A DNA stretch of 60,399 bases from Nodosilinea sp. LEGE 07298. Lineage in GTDB: Bacteria; Cyanobacteriota; Cyanobacteriia; Phormidesmidales; Phormidesmidaceae. The number at the start of each line of letters is the position of its first letter. The first letter of the stretch is position 1. This document shows, in pieces, positions 53,482 to 60,399 of the stretch. The stretch is taken from NCBI RefSeq assembly GCF_015207265.1, contig NZ_JADEXE010000004.1:1-60399 (forward strand), written 5' to 3'. A program made the translations under genes and the position numbers. A model generated the notes under the pieces. It saw only the letters and a program-made list of their open reading frames with translations, ran no database searches and was not told the DNA's origin.

Positions 53482-54720
53482 ATGAATGAGCCTAATCAGG
53501 TGCAAAAACAGGTAGATGCCGTTTACCGCTCCGAGTCGCGGCGAGTGTTTGCCACGCTAATTCGGCTGCTGGGCGACTTTGAGCTGGCCGAAGAGGCTCT
53601 GCACGAAGCCTTTGCCGTCGCCATAGAGCAGTGGCCCCGCGATGGTACTCCGGCCAATCCGCGCGCGTGGCTGGTTTCGGTGGGTCGGTTTAGGGCCATT
53701 GATACCATTCGGCGGCGCACCCGCTTCGACGCCTCTTTAGCCGAACTGGCCGAGCGGATCAATACCGCTGAACCCGATGTCAAAGCCGATGAAGATGTTG
53801 AAGACGATCGCCTGCGGCTGATCTTTACCTGCTGTCACCCCTCGCTGCCCCAAGAGGCCCAGGTGGCGCTCACCCTGCGAGAAGTCTGCGGCCTAAAAAC
53901 CGAAGAAATTGCCAGCGCCTTTCTGGTTGCGCCCCCCACCCTGGCCCAGCGGATTGTGCGGGCTAAGGCCAAAATTAGGGCGGCGGGCATTCCCTACCAG
54001 GTGCCGTCTATGGAGGATCTGCCCGATCGCTTAGATACCGTGCTTCAGGTCATCTATTTGGTGTTTAACGAAGGCTATGCGGCCTCCTCTGGCCCATCGC
54101 TGACTCGGGCCGATCTCTCAGGCGAAGCGATTCGATTGGGGCGACTGGTGATGGAGCTATTGCCCAACCCAGAGGTGCTGGGGCTGCTGGCGCTGATGCT
54201 GCTGCAAGAGTCGCGGCGGGCAGCCCGTACCTCCCCCCAGGGCGATTTGATTTTGCTGGCCGACCAGGACCGAAGCTTGTGGAACCAGGCCCAAATTGCT
54301 GAGGGGCGATCGCTGGTGGAGCAGGCGCTATCGTCGCAGCAGGTTGGCCCCTACTCGATCCAAGCGGCGATCGCCGCCGTTCATAGTTCGGCCCCCACCC
54401 CCGCCGCCACCGACTGGGCGCAGATTGTAGGCCTGTACAGCCTGCTGGTCCAGATCGAGCCATCCCCCGTAGTGCAGCTCAACCGGGCCGTAGCCGTGGC
54501 CATGCGCGATGGCCCCCAGGCGGGCCTGCAATTATTGGATCAGATTTTGGCCGAGGGCGGTTTAGCCGACTATCACCTGGCCCACGCGGCACGGGCTGAC
54601 CTGTGCCGACGGCTGGGAGAAACTGCCGAAGCTAAAGCGTCTTATCAACGGGCGCTAGAACTGGTCAAGCAGGAACCCGAGCGTCGATTTTTAGAAGGCC
54701 GCCTGCGCGAACTGGTCTGA
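53482..54720 (+). CDS. ECF RNA polymerase sigma factor with C-terminal TPR-like domain
   Basis: About 412 residues from the ATG at 53482. Sigma region 2 is FATLIRLLGDFELAEEALHE and then PRAWLVSVGRFRAIDTIRRR. Region 4 is LTLREVCGLKTEEIASAFLV and TLAQRIVRAKAKIR. The C-terminal 200 residues are a long helical DUF6596/TPR-like domain (VIYLVFNEGYAASSGPSLTR, then GLLALMLLQESRRAARTSPQ). This is the ECF42-like or SigJ-like group, normally next to a YCII (DGPF) domain gene. No such gene is adjacent here. There is no anti-sigma gene nearby; in this group the tail itself is thought to regulate. Confidence 0.88.
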   Translation: MNEPNQVQKQVDAVYRSESRRVFATLIRLLGDFELAEEALHEAFAVAIEQWPRDGTPANPRAWLVSVGRFRAIDTIRRRTRFDASLAELAERINTAEPDVKADEDVEDDRLRLIFTCCHPSLPQEAQVALTLREVCGLKTEEIASAFLVAPPTLAQRIVRAKAKIRAAGIPYQVPSMEDLPDRLDTVLQVIYLVFNEGYAASSGPSLTRADLSGEAIRLGRLVMELLPNPEVLGLLALMLLQESRRAARTSPQGDLILLADQDRSLWNQAQIAEGRSLVEQALSSQQVGPYSIQAAIAAVHSSAPTPAATDWAQIVGLYSLLVQIEPSPVVQLNRAVAVAMRDGPQAGLQLLDQILAEGGLADYHLAHAARADLCRRLGETAEAKASYQRALELVKQEPERRFLEGRLRELV

Positions 54721-54756
54721 CACAATAATTCTGTCGACCTAAATTCTGGCGACATA

Positions 54757-54802
54757 CCCCAAAGCAGGATATATCCGCGCAGCGATGTACCCTGCTTTGG
54801 GG
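54757..54802. repeat. Inverted repeat downstream of the sigma factor gene
   Basis: CCCCAAAGCAGG (54757-54768) pairs perfectly with CCTGCTTTGGGG (54791-54802) around 22 bases. The CCCCAAAGCAGG word appears again at 55392-55403. It may terminate the sigma gene transcript and that of exbD reading toward it, though no T-run is present. Confidence 0.65.
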
Positions 54803-54922
54803 CCAAATGTCACTGAAACAAGTTCTTAGAGATCGCCAAAAGACCTGATCTACCCTAGGACGGGCGCTGCCCCCCAGCCTTAATTCAGTGACATTCCTCT
54901 ATGGCCAGCTACTTTATGCCAG

Positions 54923-55345
54923 CTACTCTACGGCCAGCGATACCCGGTTGCCGCCGATCGCCCGCAGGTCGGTCAGCAGGCCAGATACTTCGCTGTAGGT
55001 TAGCTCGCGATCGGCTTTGAGCACCAGCTTGCCGTTGGGGTTTTGGGCAAAGTAGGTGCGCACCCGCTGGCTAAGCTGGTTAAAGGTAATCGGCTCGTTT
55101 TCAAGCACCAGGTTGCCGTCTTTATCTAGGCCCACCACCAGGGCATCGATCTGCATTACCTGGGGTTCTTCGACCTCATTGCCCGATACCGACTGAGGCA
55201 GGCGCACGTTGAGCAACTGCTGCCCAGTTAAACTCATCGAAATAATGATAAAAAAGGTTAACACCGTCATCAGCACGTCCATCATGGGGACGAGGTTGAC
55301 CTCGGGCACTTGAGAATTAACCTGACGGCGACGGCGAGAACGCAT
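54923..55345 (-). CDS. ExbD/TolR family biopolymer transport protein
   Basis: 140 residues. A basic start (MRSRRRRQVNSQVPEVNLVP) precedes one membrane helix (MMDVLMTVLTFFIIISMSLT) whose Asp23 is the proton-carrying residue. A periplasmic domain follows (LENEPITFNQLSQRVRTYFA, then KLVLKADRELTYSEVSGLL). ExbD works with ExbB to power TonB, which energises receptors such as the one at 6.6 kb. No exbB lies within the window next to it, so its partner must be elsewhere. The gene stands alone. Confidence 0.9.
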   Translation of the reverse strand: MRSRRRRQVNSQVPEVNLVPMMDVLMTVLTFFIIISMSLTGQQLLNVRLPQSVSGNEVEEPQVMQIDALVVGLDKDGNLVLENEPITFNQLSQRVRTYFAQNPNGKLVLKADRELTYSEVSGLLTDLRAIGGNRVSLAVE

Positions 55346-55711
55346 GGTTATTCAACCCAGACAGGGTACAGAAAACAGGCTCTGAGGTAGCCCCAAAGCA
55401 GGCCCCTTTAGGATTCCAAACGCCATCAATCCGGCTTTCGGGAATGTCACTAGTATAGGGCCAACCTGATAGCTAAGGGATGCGCCTCAAAACAAAGTAC
55501 TAGCTAGAGTAGCTACTCCATAGTGGATTCCCGCCTGCGCGGGAATGACGTTGGGACTTTATTAGTTTTCGAGTCCCTAACCTGACGGCGGCCCAGAGAT
55601 TAGGCTCAGGCTAACCAGGGCTGTGGTCGTGGGAAATGAGGCGAATTCAGCTCGTGGGCTGCTTGATAGAAATCCATTGAAACGATCGTTTCAGTGGATT
55701 TTGGACGAGAT
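55346..55711. other. Intergenic region with a hairpin and a REP-like word
   Basis: At 55670-55701, AAATCCATTGAAACG and CGTTTCAGTGGATTT form a nearly perfect stem that probably terminates the minus-strand TPR gene. The text GGATTCCCGCCTGCGCGGGA at about 55517-55536 is a palindromic word common in bacterial intergenic repeats. No gene is seen. Confidence 0.5.
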
Positions 55712-56107
55712 CTAGACCGTAGCAATTAGCTGTTTTTTCACCCAAATATCTGCCTTAGCGTGAAGGTAAATGGGGTCGGCGGCTAGGCCGATCGCGCGAT
55801 TGTAAGACTCTATCGCATTGCCATAGGCTCCCATGTCGGCCAGCAGCTTGCCCCGGTTAAACCAGGCCTGGTGATACTGTGGGTTGAGAGCCACCGCGCG
55901 ATCGTAGGCGGCCAGGGCATCGGCCTGCCGGTTGAGGCCGCAGAGGGCGTTGGCGCGGTTGTTCCAGGCGGTGCAGTAGGTGTTGTCGAGGGCCAAAGCC
56001 TGGTCAAAGCTGTCGAGGGCCTGGTCAAACTGGCTCTGTTCGCAGAGGGTACAGCCTCTGGCGTTTAGGGCAGCAGCGCTATGGTCGTGGTCGTGAAGAA
56101 GATTCAT
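55712..56107 (-). CDS. TPR-repeat protein
   Basis: About 131 residues from the ATG at 56107. A His/Asp-rich start (MNLLHDHDHSAAALNARGCT) leads into three TPR units: EQSQFDQALDSFDQALALDN, then LNRQADALAAYDRAVALNPQ, then DMGAYGNAIESYNRAIGLAA. It is a small adaptor that could bind a partner protein. The W-N-N-R-A and W-F-N-R-G signatures are intact. No signal peptide, so it is cytoplasmic. The partner is unknown. It is divergent from the threonylcarbamoyl-AMP synthase gene. Confidence 0.85.
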   Translation of the reverse strand: MNLLHDHDHSAAALNARGCTLCEQSQFDQALDSFDQALALDNTYCTAWNNRANALCGLNRQADALAAYDRAVALNPQYHQAWFNRGKLLADMGAYGNAIESYNRAIGLAADPIYLHAKADIWVKKQLIATV

Positions 56108-56232
56108 AGGGGCAGGCTCGGGGGGCAACAGTTCCCATTGTGGAGATGCGGCAAGCGATCGCTACAGGGGGGGTGTTACCCGCCGTTGGTACGGGTTACA
56201 GACCGGAGAGAATTTGTTTTATAGTGCACCCT

Positions 56233-56856
56233 ATGCCTCAAGTTTCTCTGACACAACTAGTTGCGGCGGTAGGCGCTGGTGAGCTGGTCAGTTTCCCCAC
56301 CGATACGGTGCCAGCGCTGGCGGCGCGGCCCGAGGCGGGCGATCGCATCTACACTGCCAAAGAGCGCAGCCCCGACAAGCCCCTGATTCTAATGGGGGCA
56401 GCCCTGGGCGATCTGCTGCCCTACGTTACGGGCAGTAAGGCCGAGCTGGCGCAGTGGACCGCGATCGTCGCCCAACACTGGCCCGGTGCCCTCACCCTGG
56501 TGCTGCCCGCCTCAGGTCGCCTCCCCGCCGCTATGAACCCACAAAATACCGGCACCATTGGTTTGCGGGTGCCCGATCATCCCCTGGCCCGGCACCTGCT
56601 GGCGCACACTGGCCCCCTGGCCACCACCAGCGCCAATCGCTCGGGTCAGCCCCCGCTCGAAACCATGAGCGCGATCGCGGCCAGTTTTCCCCAGGTCTGC
56701 ACCCTCTCCCCCGCCGCTCAGACCGAGATCTATGGGGCGATCGGCTGTGAGAGACCCTCCGACGACCAGCCCCAGGGCTCGGGGTTACCCTCCACTGTGG
56801 TTCGTTGGCAGGGGAGCCGTTGGGACGTCCTGCGAGAAGGCGCGGTGACGCTGTGA
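56233..56856 (+). CDS. L-threonylcarbamoyladenylate synthase (Sua5/YciO/YrdC family)
   Basis: 207 residues from the ATG at 56233. The frame upstream to 56140 lacks homologous sequence. Motifs are LVSFPTDTVPALAARPEAGD, IYTAKERSPDKPLILMGA, WPGALTLVLPAS, TIGLRVPDHPLARHLL and LATTSANRSGQP with the nucleotide-binding Ser-Ala-Asn. It makes threonylcarbamoyl-AMP for the t6A modification of ANN-reading tRNAs. The usual KxR and SxN active-site residues are present. It lacks the Sua5 C-terminal domain, so it is the short form. A moderately long leader precedes it. Confidence 0.9.
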   Translation: MPQVSLTQLVAAVGAGELVSFPTDTVPALAARPEAGDRIYTAKERSPDKPLILMGAALGDLLPYVTGSKAELAQWTAIVAQHWPGALTLVLPASGRLPAAMNPQNTGTIGLRVPDHPLARHLLAHTGPLATTSANRSGQPPLETMSAIAASFPQVCTLSPAAQTEIYGAIGCERPSDDQPQGSGLPSTVVRWQGSRWDVLREGAVTL

Positions 56857-57012
56857 TGATGCTACCGAAGCTCGATCCGAGAAGCTGCTCCGCCGCGAGA
56901 TCCCCTCACCCCAAACATTAAACCCTCAAAGCTACCCCAGTTGGCCCCAAAGGCTTAGGCTAGCAGTGGCGCACGTACCTACCGCTCTATCTCACCGCAT
57001 CTATTCAGTGCT

Positions 57013-57732
57013 ATGGACTACCCTCAGGGCAAAGACTTTACCGACCTGGCTACCCTGCAGTTGGCCTACGATCGCCTGCTGCACCAGGCCCAGCACCAGG
57101 CGGCCTTCTTAGGCACCGCCTCCCACGAACTCAGGTCTCCCATCAACCAAATCATCAGCCTGCACCAGCTCATTCTCGAAGACCTGTGCGAAGACCCCGC
57201 CGAAGAGCGCGAATTTATCGCTCAGGCCAACCAGGCTATTCAAGCGGTGCTCAAAAATCTCGACCTGCTGATTACGCTCTCCAAGCTCGACATTGGCACT
57301 CTGCAACCCCAGCTTCAGCCCACCCTACTAGAGCCACTCCTAACCCGAGTGCAACGCCTGGTCCAAATGCAGTGCGTCAACCGCCACTGCCGCTTTAGCC
57401 TGGGTCCGGTAGAAGCCAGCCTGAGCGTGCAGACCGATGCCGCCTGGCTAGAGCAGGTGCTAGTCATGCTAATAGAAGCTGCCCTCGCCCAGGGTAGCCC
57501 CCAAATTAGCCTCACCGTTGCTGATGATGCCGCCGCTAGCGCAGTCGTTCTTCACCTGGGGGCCAACCCCGGGGAAGCGACAGCCCCAGCGGTAGCGGCC
57601 CTATCGCCAGAGTTTCGCTACCAGCTAGCGGCCCGCCTGGTACCCCATTTGGGCGGTACTCTAGAGCTGCTGGGTCCCAGCCCCAACCCCACTGGCCACC
57701 TGGGCCTGCGGCTACCCCATGCCGCCGCCTAG
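57013..57732 (+). CDS. Short histidine kinase-like protein with a degenerate ATPase domain
   Basis: 239 residues with no membrane or sensor domain. HisKA is clear (AAFLGTASHELRSPINQIIS, phospho-acceptor His38). The following HATPase region keeps only an outline (AWLEQVLVMLIEAALAQGSP) and has no Asn in the N box, no DxGxG G1 box and no G2 box. The ends TLELLGPSP and GHLGLRLP resemble the last strands. It probably cannot bind ATP and may act as a phosphotransfer protein, like Spo0B, or as a dominant partner of another kinase. No response regulator gene is adjacent. Confidence 0.75.
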   Translation: MDYPQGKDFTDLATLQLAYDRLLHQAQHQAAFLGTASHELRSPINQIISLHQLILEDLCEDPAEEREFIAQANQAIQAVLKNLDLLITLSKLDIGTLQPQLQPTLLEPLLTRVQRLVQMQCVNRHCRFSLGPVEASLSVQTDAAWLEQVLVMLIEAALAQGSPQISLTVADDAAASAVVLHLGANPGEATAPAVAALSPEFRYQLAARLVPHLGGTLELLGPSPNPTGHLGLRLPHAAA

Positions 57733-58025
57733 AATTTATGTTTTAGTTAACGGTTCTGGCCATCGCTAAAATTGCCGCTTTACTTAAACGTGCAATTTCA
57801 GCGAAAAAATCATCCTGCCGTAGAGTAACGTCCAAAAAAATTGTCACTCCAGCGAAAAAATCGCCAAATTCGACGTTCCATTTCCAAATCTTTCGATATA
57901 GTTTGGGCAACTCATTTCCGGAACTGGCTGCTGCTTCCCTGTAGCTAAAGGTGTCTCAGTGCTCTGTAGATATTAAATCACAGCCTGTCAGATTGGATCC
58001 CTGAAACTAAGTCACAGCAATCACT
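57733..58025 (+). promoter_or_regulatory. AT-rich intergenic region
   Basis: About 290 AT-rich bases. The word CAGCGAAAAAATC occurs at about 57799-57811 and again at 57853-57864, giving a short direct repeat. It probably holds the promoter for the small gene that follows. No other feature is clear. Confidence 0.35.
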
Positions 58026-58181
58026 ATGGAACTTGCCATCGTTCTTATTTTGGTCTTCATTGCATGGACCAATGAGACTCTGTTTCCTAAAGAAGAAAAG
58101 AAGAAAACTGTTGACGAAAAACTGGCTGAAGCAATCAAAGACTATCTCAAAGAAGGCTTCAAAATTCGCAAGGATCCATAG
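58026..58181 (+). CDS. Small single-span membrane protein, 51 residues
   Basis: Not previously called because it is short. From the ATG at 58026 the frame gives a hydrophobic start (MELAIVLILVFIAWTNETLF) followed by a charged helix (PKEEKKKTVDEKLAEAIKDY, then LKEGFKIRKDP) and TAG at 58181. The N-terminal helix plus Lys/Glu-rich tail is typical of small membrane proteins of photosynthetic or stress complexes. No ribosome site is strong, and no family is recognised. The clean composition and AT-rich upstream DNA support it. Confidence 0.55.
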   Translation: MELAIVLILVFIAWTNETLFPKEEKKKTVDEKLAEAIKDYLKEGFKIRKDP

Positions 58182-58254
58182 GGGAAAGTCGTGGATGTAG
58201 AGATTTACAGGTAAAATTTCCATAAGGCTACTTATTGAAATTATCCAATTATCC

Positions 58255-58446
58255 ATGACCTCAGATCCTGCTTCCTCAGCTCAGCTCGACCCCAATCCGG
58301 CGGCAGCCGAACCTACCCCTGCCTTTGGCTGGACGCGCTATGCCGAGCGCATCAACGGGCGGTTTGCCATGGTGGGCTTTGTGGCCCTGCTGCTGCTAGA
58401 GCTAGTTACGGGCCAAACCTTTTTTAGCTGGTTAGGGCTGCGCTGA
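58255..58446 (+). CDS. High-light-inducible protein (HLIP)
   Basis: 63 residues. A Pro/Ala-rich N-terminus is followed by one chlorophyll-binding helix ([20 protein letters not shown], then LELVTGQ), the ExxNGRxAMxGF motif of the light-harvesting family. Such proteins bind chlorophyll and carotenoid and dissipate energy under light stress and during photosystem II assembly. The motif residues Glu, Asn and Arg are all present. It stands alone and is followed by a DUF3318 gene. Confidence 0.92.
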   Translation: MTSDPASSAQLDPNPAAAEPTPAFGWTRYAERINGRFAMVGFVALLLLELVTGQTFFSWLGLR

Positions 58447-58523
58447 GTCTGGGGTTAGTCCCGGCTACGCTATCCGTTCTAGCCCTTAGAAATGGTAGGC
58501 TTAGGGGTGATTTTTGGGATGGT

Positions 58524-59138
58524 TTGACCGTGGTTAACCCCAACGCAGAAATTAGCCGACTGCGGGAGCTAATGCCCGCCTCGGCCCGGATGAAAACCAA
58601 GCTGATGCTCAACGATCGCCAGATCAAAGTGATCAAGGCTGAGTTTCCGCGCCCCTGGCAGCAGGCTCACACGGTCTCTATTAACCTCGATCTGTGGCAT
58701 CAGCTAGCGGTCAGCGATCGTGATCTGCTGTTTTTGCGCACCGTCTGCTGGGTCACTCTGGCCAACGTGCTCAAGCCCAACTGGTACCAGGCCGTGGCTG
58801 GGGCGGGGCTGGCCGGAGGCCTAGTCGAACTGCTTCAGGGCGATGCCGTGGGGATGGTTGCCGCCGCCGGGGTAACGGCTCTGGCCGGTTGGCAAATTTG
58901 GCGAGGGGTAACTGGCCCTCAAACCGACATTGCCGCCGACGATAAAGCGGTGCAGGTGGCACAGCGGCGGGGCTACGAGCAGGCCGAGGCTGCCGCCGCC
59001 CTGATTCGCGCCATTGAGGCCGTGCCACCGCTAGAAGGGCGGCAAGTCCTGACCGTTAACGAGCTGATTCGCTGCCAAAACCTGCGGGTGCAGACAGGGC
59101 GCTCAGAATTTCCAGTACCCGAGAGCTACCTGCGCTAG
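58524..59138 (+). CDS. DUF3318 domain protein
   Basis: 204 residues from a TTG at 58524, or from GTG at 58530. Blocks are AEISRLRELMPASARMKTKL, LNDRQIKVIKAEFPRPWQQA, INLDLWHQLAVSDRDLLFLR and TVCWVTLANVLKPNWYQAV. Two hydrophobic stretches near residues 92-125 (AGAGLAGGLVELLQG, VAAAGVTALAGWQIWRG) suggest a membrane hairpin. A C-terminal helical domain follows. Cyanobacteria-specific, function unknown. It stops six bases before the UreD start, so they are probably co-transcribed. Confidence 0.85.
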   Translation: MTVVNPNAEISRLRELMPASARMKTKLMLNDRQIKVIKAEFPRPWQQAHTVSINLDLWHQLAVSDRDLLFLRTVCWVTLANVLKPNWYQAVAGAGLAGGLVELLQGDAVGMVAAAGVTALAGWQIWRGVTGPQTDIAADDKAVQVAQRRGYEQAEAAAALIRAIEAVPPLEGRQVLTVNELIRCQNLRVQTGRSEFPVPESYLR

Positions 59139-59144
59139 ACCCCT

Positions 59145-60005
59145 ATGGTGCAGCTACCTTCCCCATCGCCGTCGGATCAGAAAGGCTGGCTAGGTATGGC
59201 GCAACTCAGCTATGCCGTCGAGTCGGGTCGGTGTATTCCCACCCAGACCTATACCCGTGCGCCTCTGCGGGTGCAGCGACCTTTGTATCCTGAGGGCGAG
59301 GGGTTATGCCATAGCGTGCTGGTGCACACTGCCGGAGGGCTGGTGGGGGGCGACGGCCTAGAGGTGCAGCTGGCTGCGTTACCGCAGGCCCAGGTGCTGG
59401 TAACTACGGCTGCCGCCAGCAAAGTCTACGGCAGCAGCGCCGAGGCTCCGTCTAGTCAGACGGTTGAGATTACCCTGGCCCCAGGCAGCTGTCTAGAATG
59501 GATGCCCCAGGAGACTATTGTATTCAACCAGGCCCACTACCGGCAGCAGCTGCGGGTAACCCTGGCCCCAGGGGCAATTTGGGGCGGCTGGGAGATTACC
59601 CGCTTTGGCCGTAGCGCCCGGGGTGAAACCTTTGAGCAAGGGCAGTGGCGATCGCAGCTAGAGGTCTGGCAAGATGGCCAACGGCTGTGGTGCGATCGCC
59701 AGCAGTTAGTCGGCGGCAGCCCCCCCCTACACAGCCCTAACGGCCTGGCCGGACACCCGGTAGTGGGCAGTTTTGCCCTGCTTGGGTATAGCCTCGATCA
59801 GGCTCAAGTAGAGGTTCTGCGTCAGCTCTGGCCCCAAGATCAACCGGGCGATGTGGGCGTCACGCGTCTGCAATTGGGTGTGCTCTGTCGCTACCGAGGC
59901 CCCTCCAGCCAGGCGGCGCGGCGCTGGTTTGTGTCGGTCTGGCAACACCTGCGCCCTTACTACCTGGGGCGGCCTGGGGCGGCCTCTCGGGTTTGGCCTC
60001 GCTAG
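59145..60005 (+). CDS. ureD: Urease accessory protein UreD
   Basis: 286 residues. The family pattern is present: APLRVQRPLYPEGEGLCHSV, LVHTAGGLVGGDGLEVQLAA, VLVTTAAASKVYGSS, CLEWMPQETIVFNQAHYRQQ and GGWEITRFGRSARGETFEQG. UreD (UreH) binds apo-urease and, with UreF and UreG, delivers nickel. No other urease gene lies in this window; ureABC and the rest may be downstream beyond the end. It directly follows the DUF3318 gene. Confidence 0.93.
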   Translation: MVQLPSPSPSDQKGWLGMAQLSYAVESGRCIPTQTYTRAPLRVQRPLYPEGEGLCHSVLVHTAGGLVGGDGLEVQLAALPQAQVLVTTAAASKVYGSSAEAPSSQTVEITLAPGSCLEWMPQETIVFNQAHYRQQLRVTLAPGAIWGGWEITRFGRSARGETFEQGQWRSQLEVWQDGQRLWCDRQQLVGGSPPLHSPNGLAGHPVVGSFALLGYSLDQAQVEVLRQLWPQDQPGDVGVTRLQLGVLCRYRGPSSQAARRWFVSVWQHLRPYYLGRPGAASRVWPR

Positions 60006-60129
60006 TGAGGTCGACTGCGCAATGAGGGTGCGATCGCGGCAACACCGACGAGAGAACTTTGACCACTCCTTCCGGACGAAGGGCTGCCCTCAACGAAAAG
60101 GTAGACCATAGAAACTCCCTGAAGATGCT

Positions 60130-60399
60130 ATGAAGACTCCTCAATTTTCTGGCTCTAAAGTGCCGCCCTCCTCAGAGTACGCTCTGATTTTGGGGGCAGG
60201 TGCAACGGCTGCTATATCGATAGCAGCTCAGCAGGTGGCGGTAGCAACTCTGCCGGTAACTACCCTGGTGGCCCTGGGCCTGCTTAACCGATACCGCCTC
60301 GACCAGCGCCTGCAAGATAGTGAGACTGAGGGCTTTACCCTAGAAGCGTCGACGCCTAGACCAGCCCCAGCCACCCCCCAGCGCGTCACCGCTCAACCT
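60130..60399 (+). CDS. Hypothetical protein, cut by the window end
   Basis: An open frame of 90 codons from the ATG at 60130 to the edge, too near the end to be tracked in full. It begins MKTPQFSGSKVPPSSEYALI, has one hydrophobic segment (VAVATLPVTTLVALGLLNRY) and continues as an acidic then Pro/Thr-rich chain (EGFTLEASTPRPAPATPQRV). A membrane anchor followed by a larger soluble part is likely. It is not a urease gene. No domain is recognisable in the visible part. Confidence 0.6.
   Translation, partial: MKTPQFSGSKVPPSSEYALILGAGATAAISIAAQQVAVATLPVTTLVALGLLNRYRLDQRLQDSETEGFTLEASTPRPAPATPQRVTAQP

Overview
The window is 60.4 kb of a filamentous-type or Synechococcales-like cyanobacterial chromosome. 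The evidence is the very frequent HIP1 octamer (GCGATCGC and relatives), allophycocyanin subunits, a CP43-like chlorophyll protein, phosphoribulokinase, a ferredoxin-NADP reductase with a phycobilisome-linker domain, a high-light-inducible protein, an SLH-OprB porin, and AMIN and GUN4 domains. I see no tRNA, rRNA or CRISPR array. Most genes are ordinary chromosomal ones in short operons or singletons.

Layout. 0-3.7 kb: a large coiled-coil/TPR membrane protein and a pentapeptide-repeat protein. 3.7-9.1 kb: an iron-siderophore uptake locus (periplasmic binding lipoprotein, sucrase/ferredoxin-like protein, AMIN-TonB-dependent receptor), flanked by two gene stubs that look like a phosphopantetheinyl transferase and a cyclic-peptide/siderophore exporter. 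They suggest a lost siderophore synthesis and export module. 10.2-12.9 kb: a three-gene cluster of ApcD-like, ApcB-like and a long CP43-like protein. This matches the low-light photoacclimation (LoLiP) arrangement apcD4-apcB3-isiX and is the most distinctive photosynthetic system here. 13-23.5 kb: a carotenoid-isomerase-like oxidoreductase, a MITE-like hairpin element, PEBP, a stress protein, DUF2243 with a sterol-desaturase-like protein, an alpha-amylase-family enzyme and a UbiH-family hydroxylase.

23.5-27.8 kb is an accessory island. It holds a small XRE regulator with an operator-like palindrome pair, dispersed inverted repeats, a 21-bp tandem repeat, a frameshifted TIR-NB-ARC gene and an intact NACHT-GUN4 fusion. 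It resembles a STAND-type signalling or defence locus in which one of two STAND proteins has decayed.

28-60 kb: MsrB, DUF4336, several secreted or membrane proteins, an NCS2 permease, the SLH porin, phosphoribulokinase and petH (divergent), homoserine dehydrogenase, a pair of ABC exporter half-transporters, an EF-G paralog, an RraA-like plus ring-opening amidohydrolase operon, an ECF sigma factor with a TPR tail, ExbD, threonylcarbamoyl-AMP synthase, a degenerate histidine kinase, an HLIP, UreD, and a gene cut by the window end.

Several genes are broken: the phosphopantetheinyl transferase stub, exporter stub, ISAs1-like transposase stub, Gfo/Idh/MocA stub, TIR-NB-ARC gene, and an acidic secreted protein with a frameshift. 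All family assignments rest on sequence recognition from memory. No database search was run.
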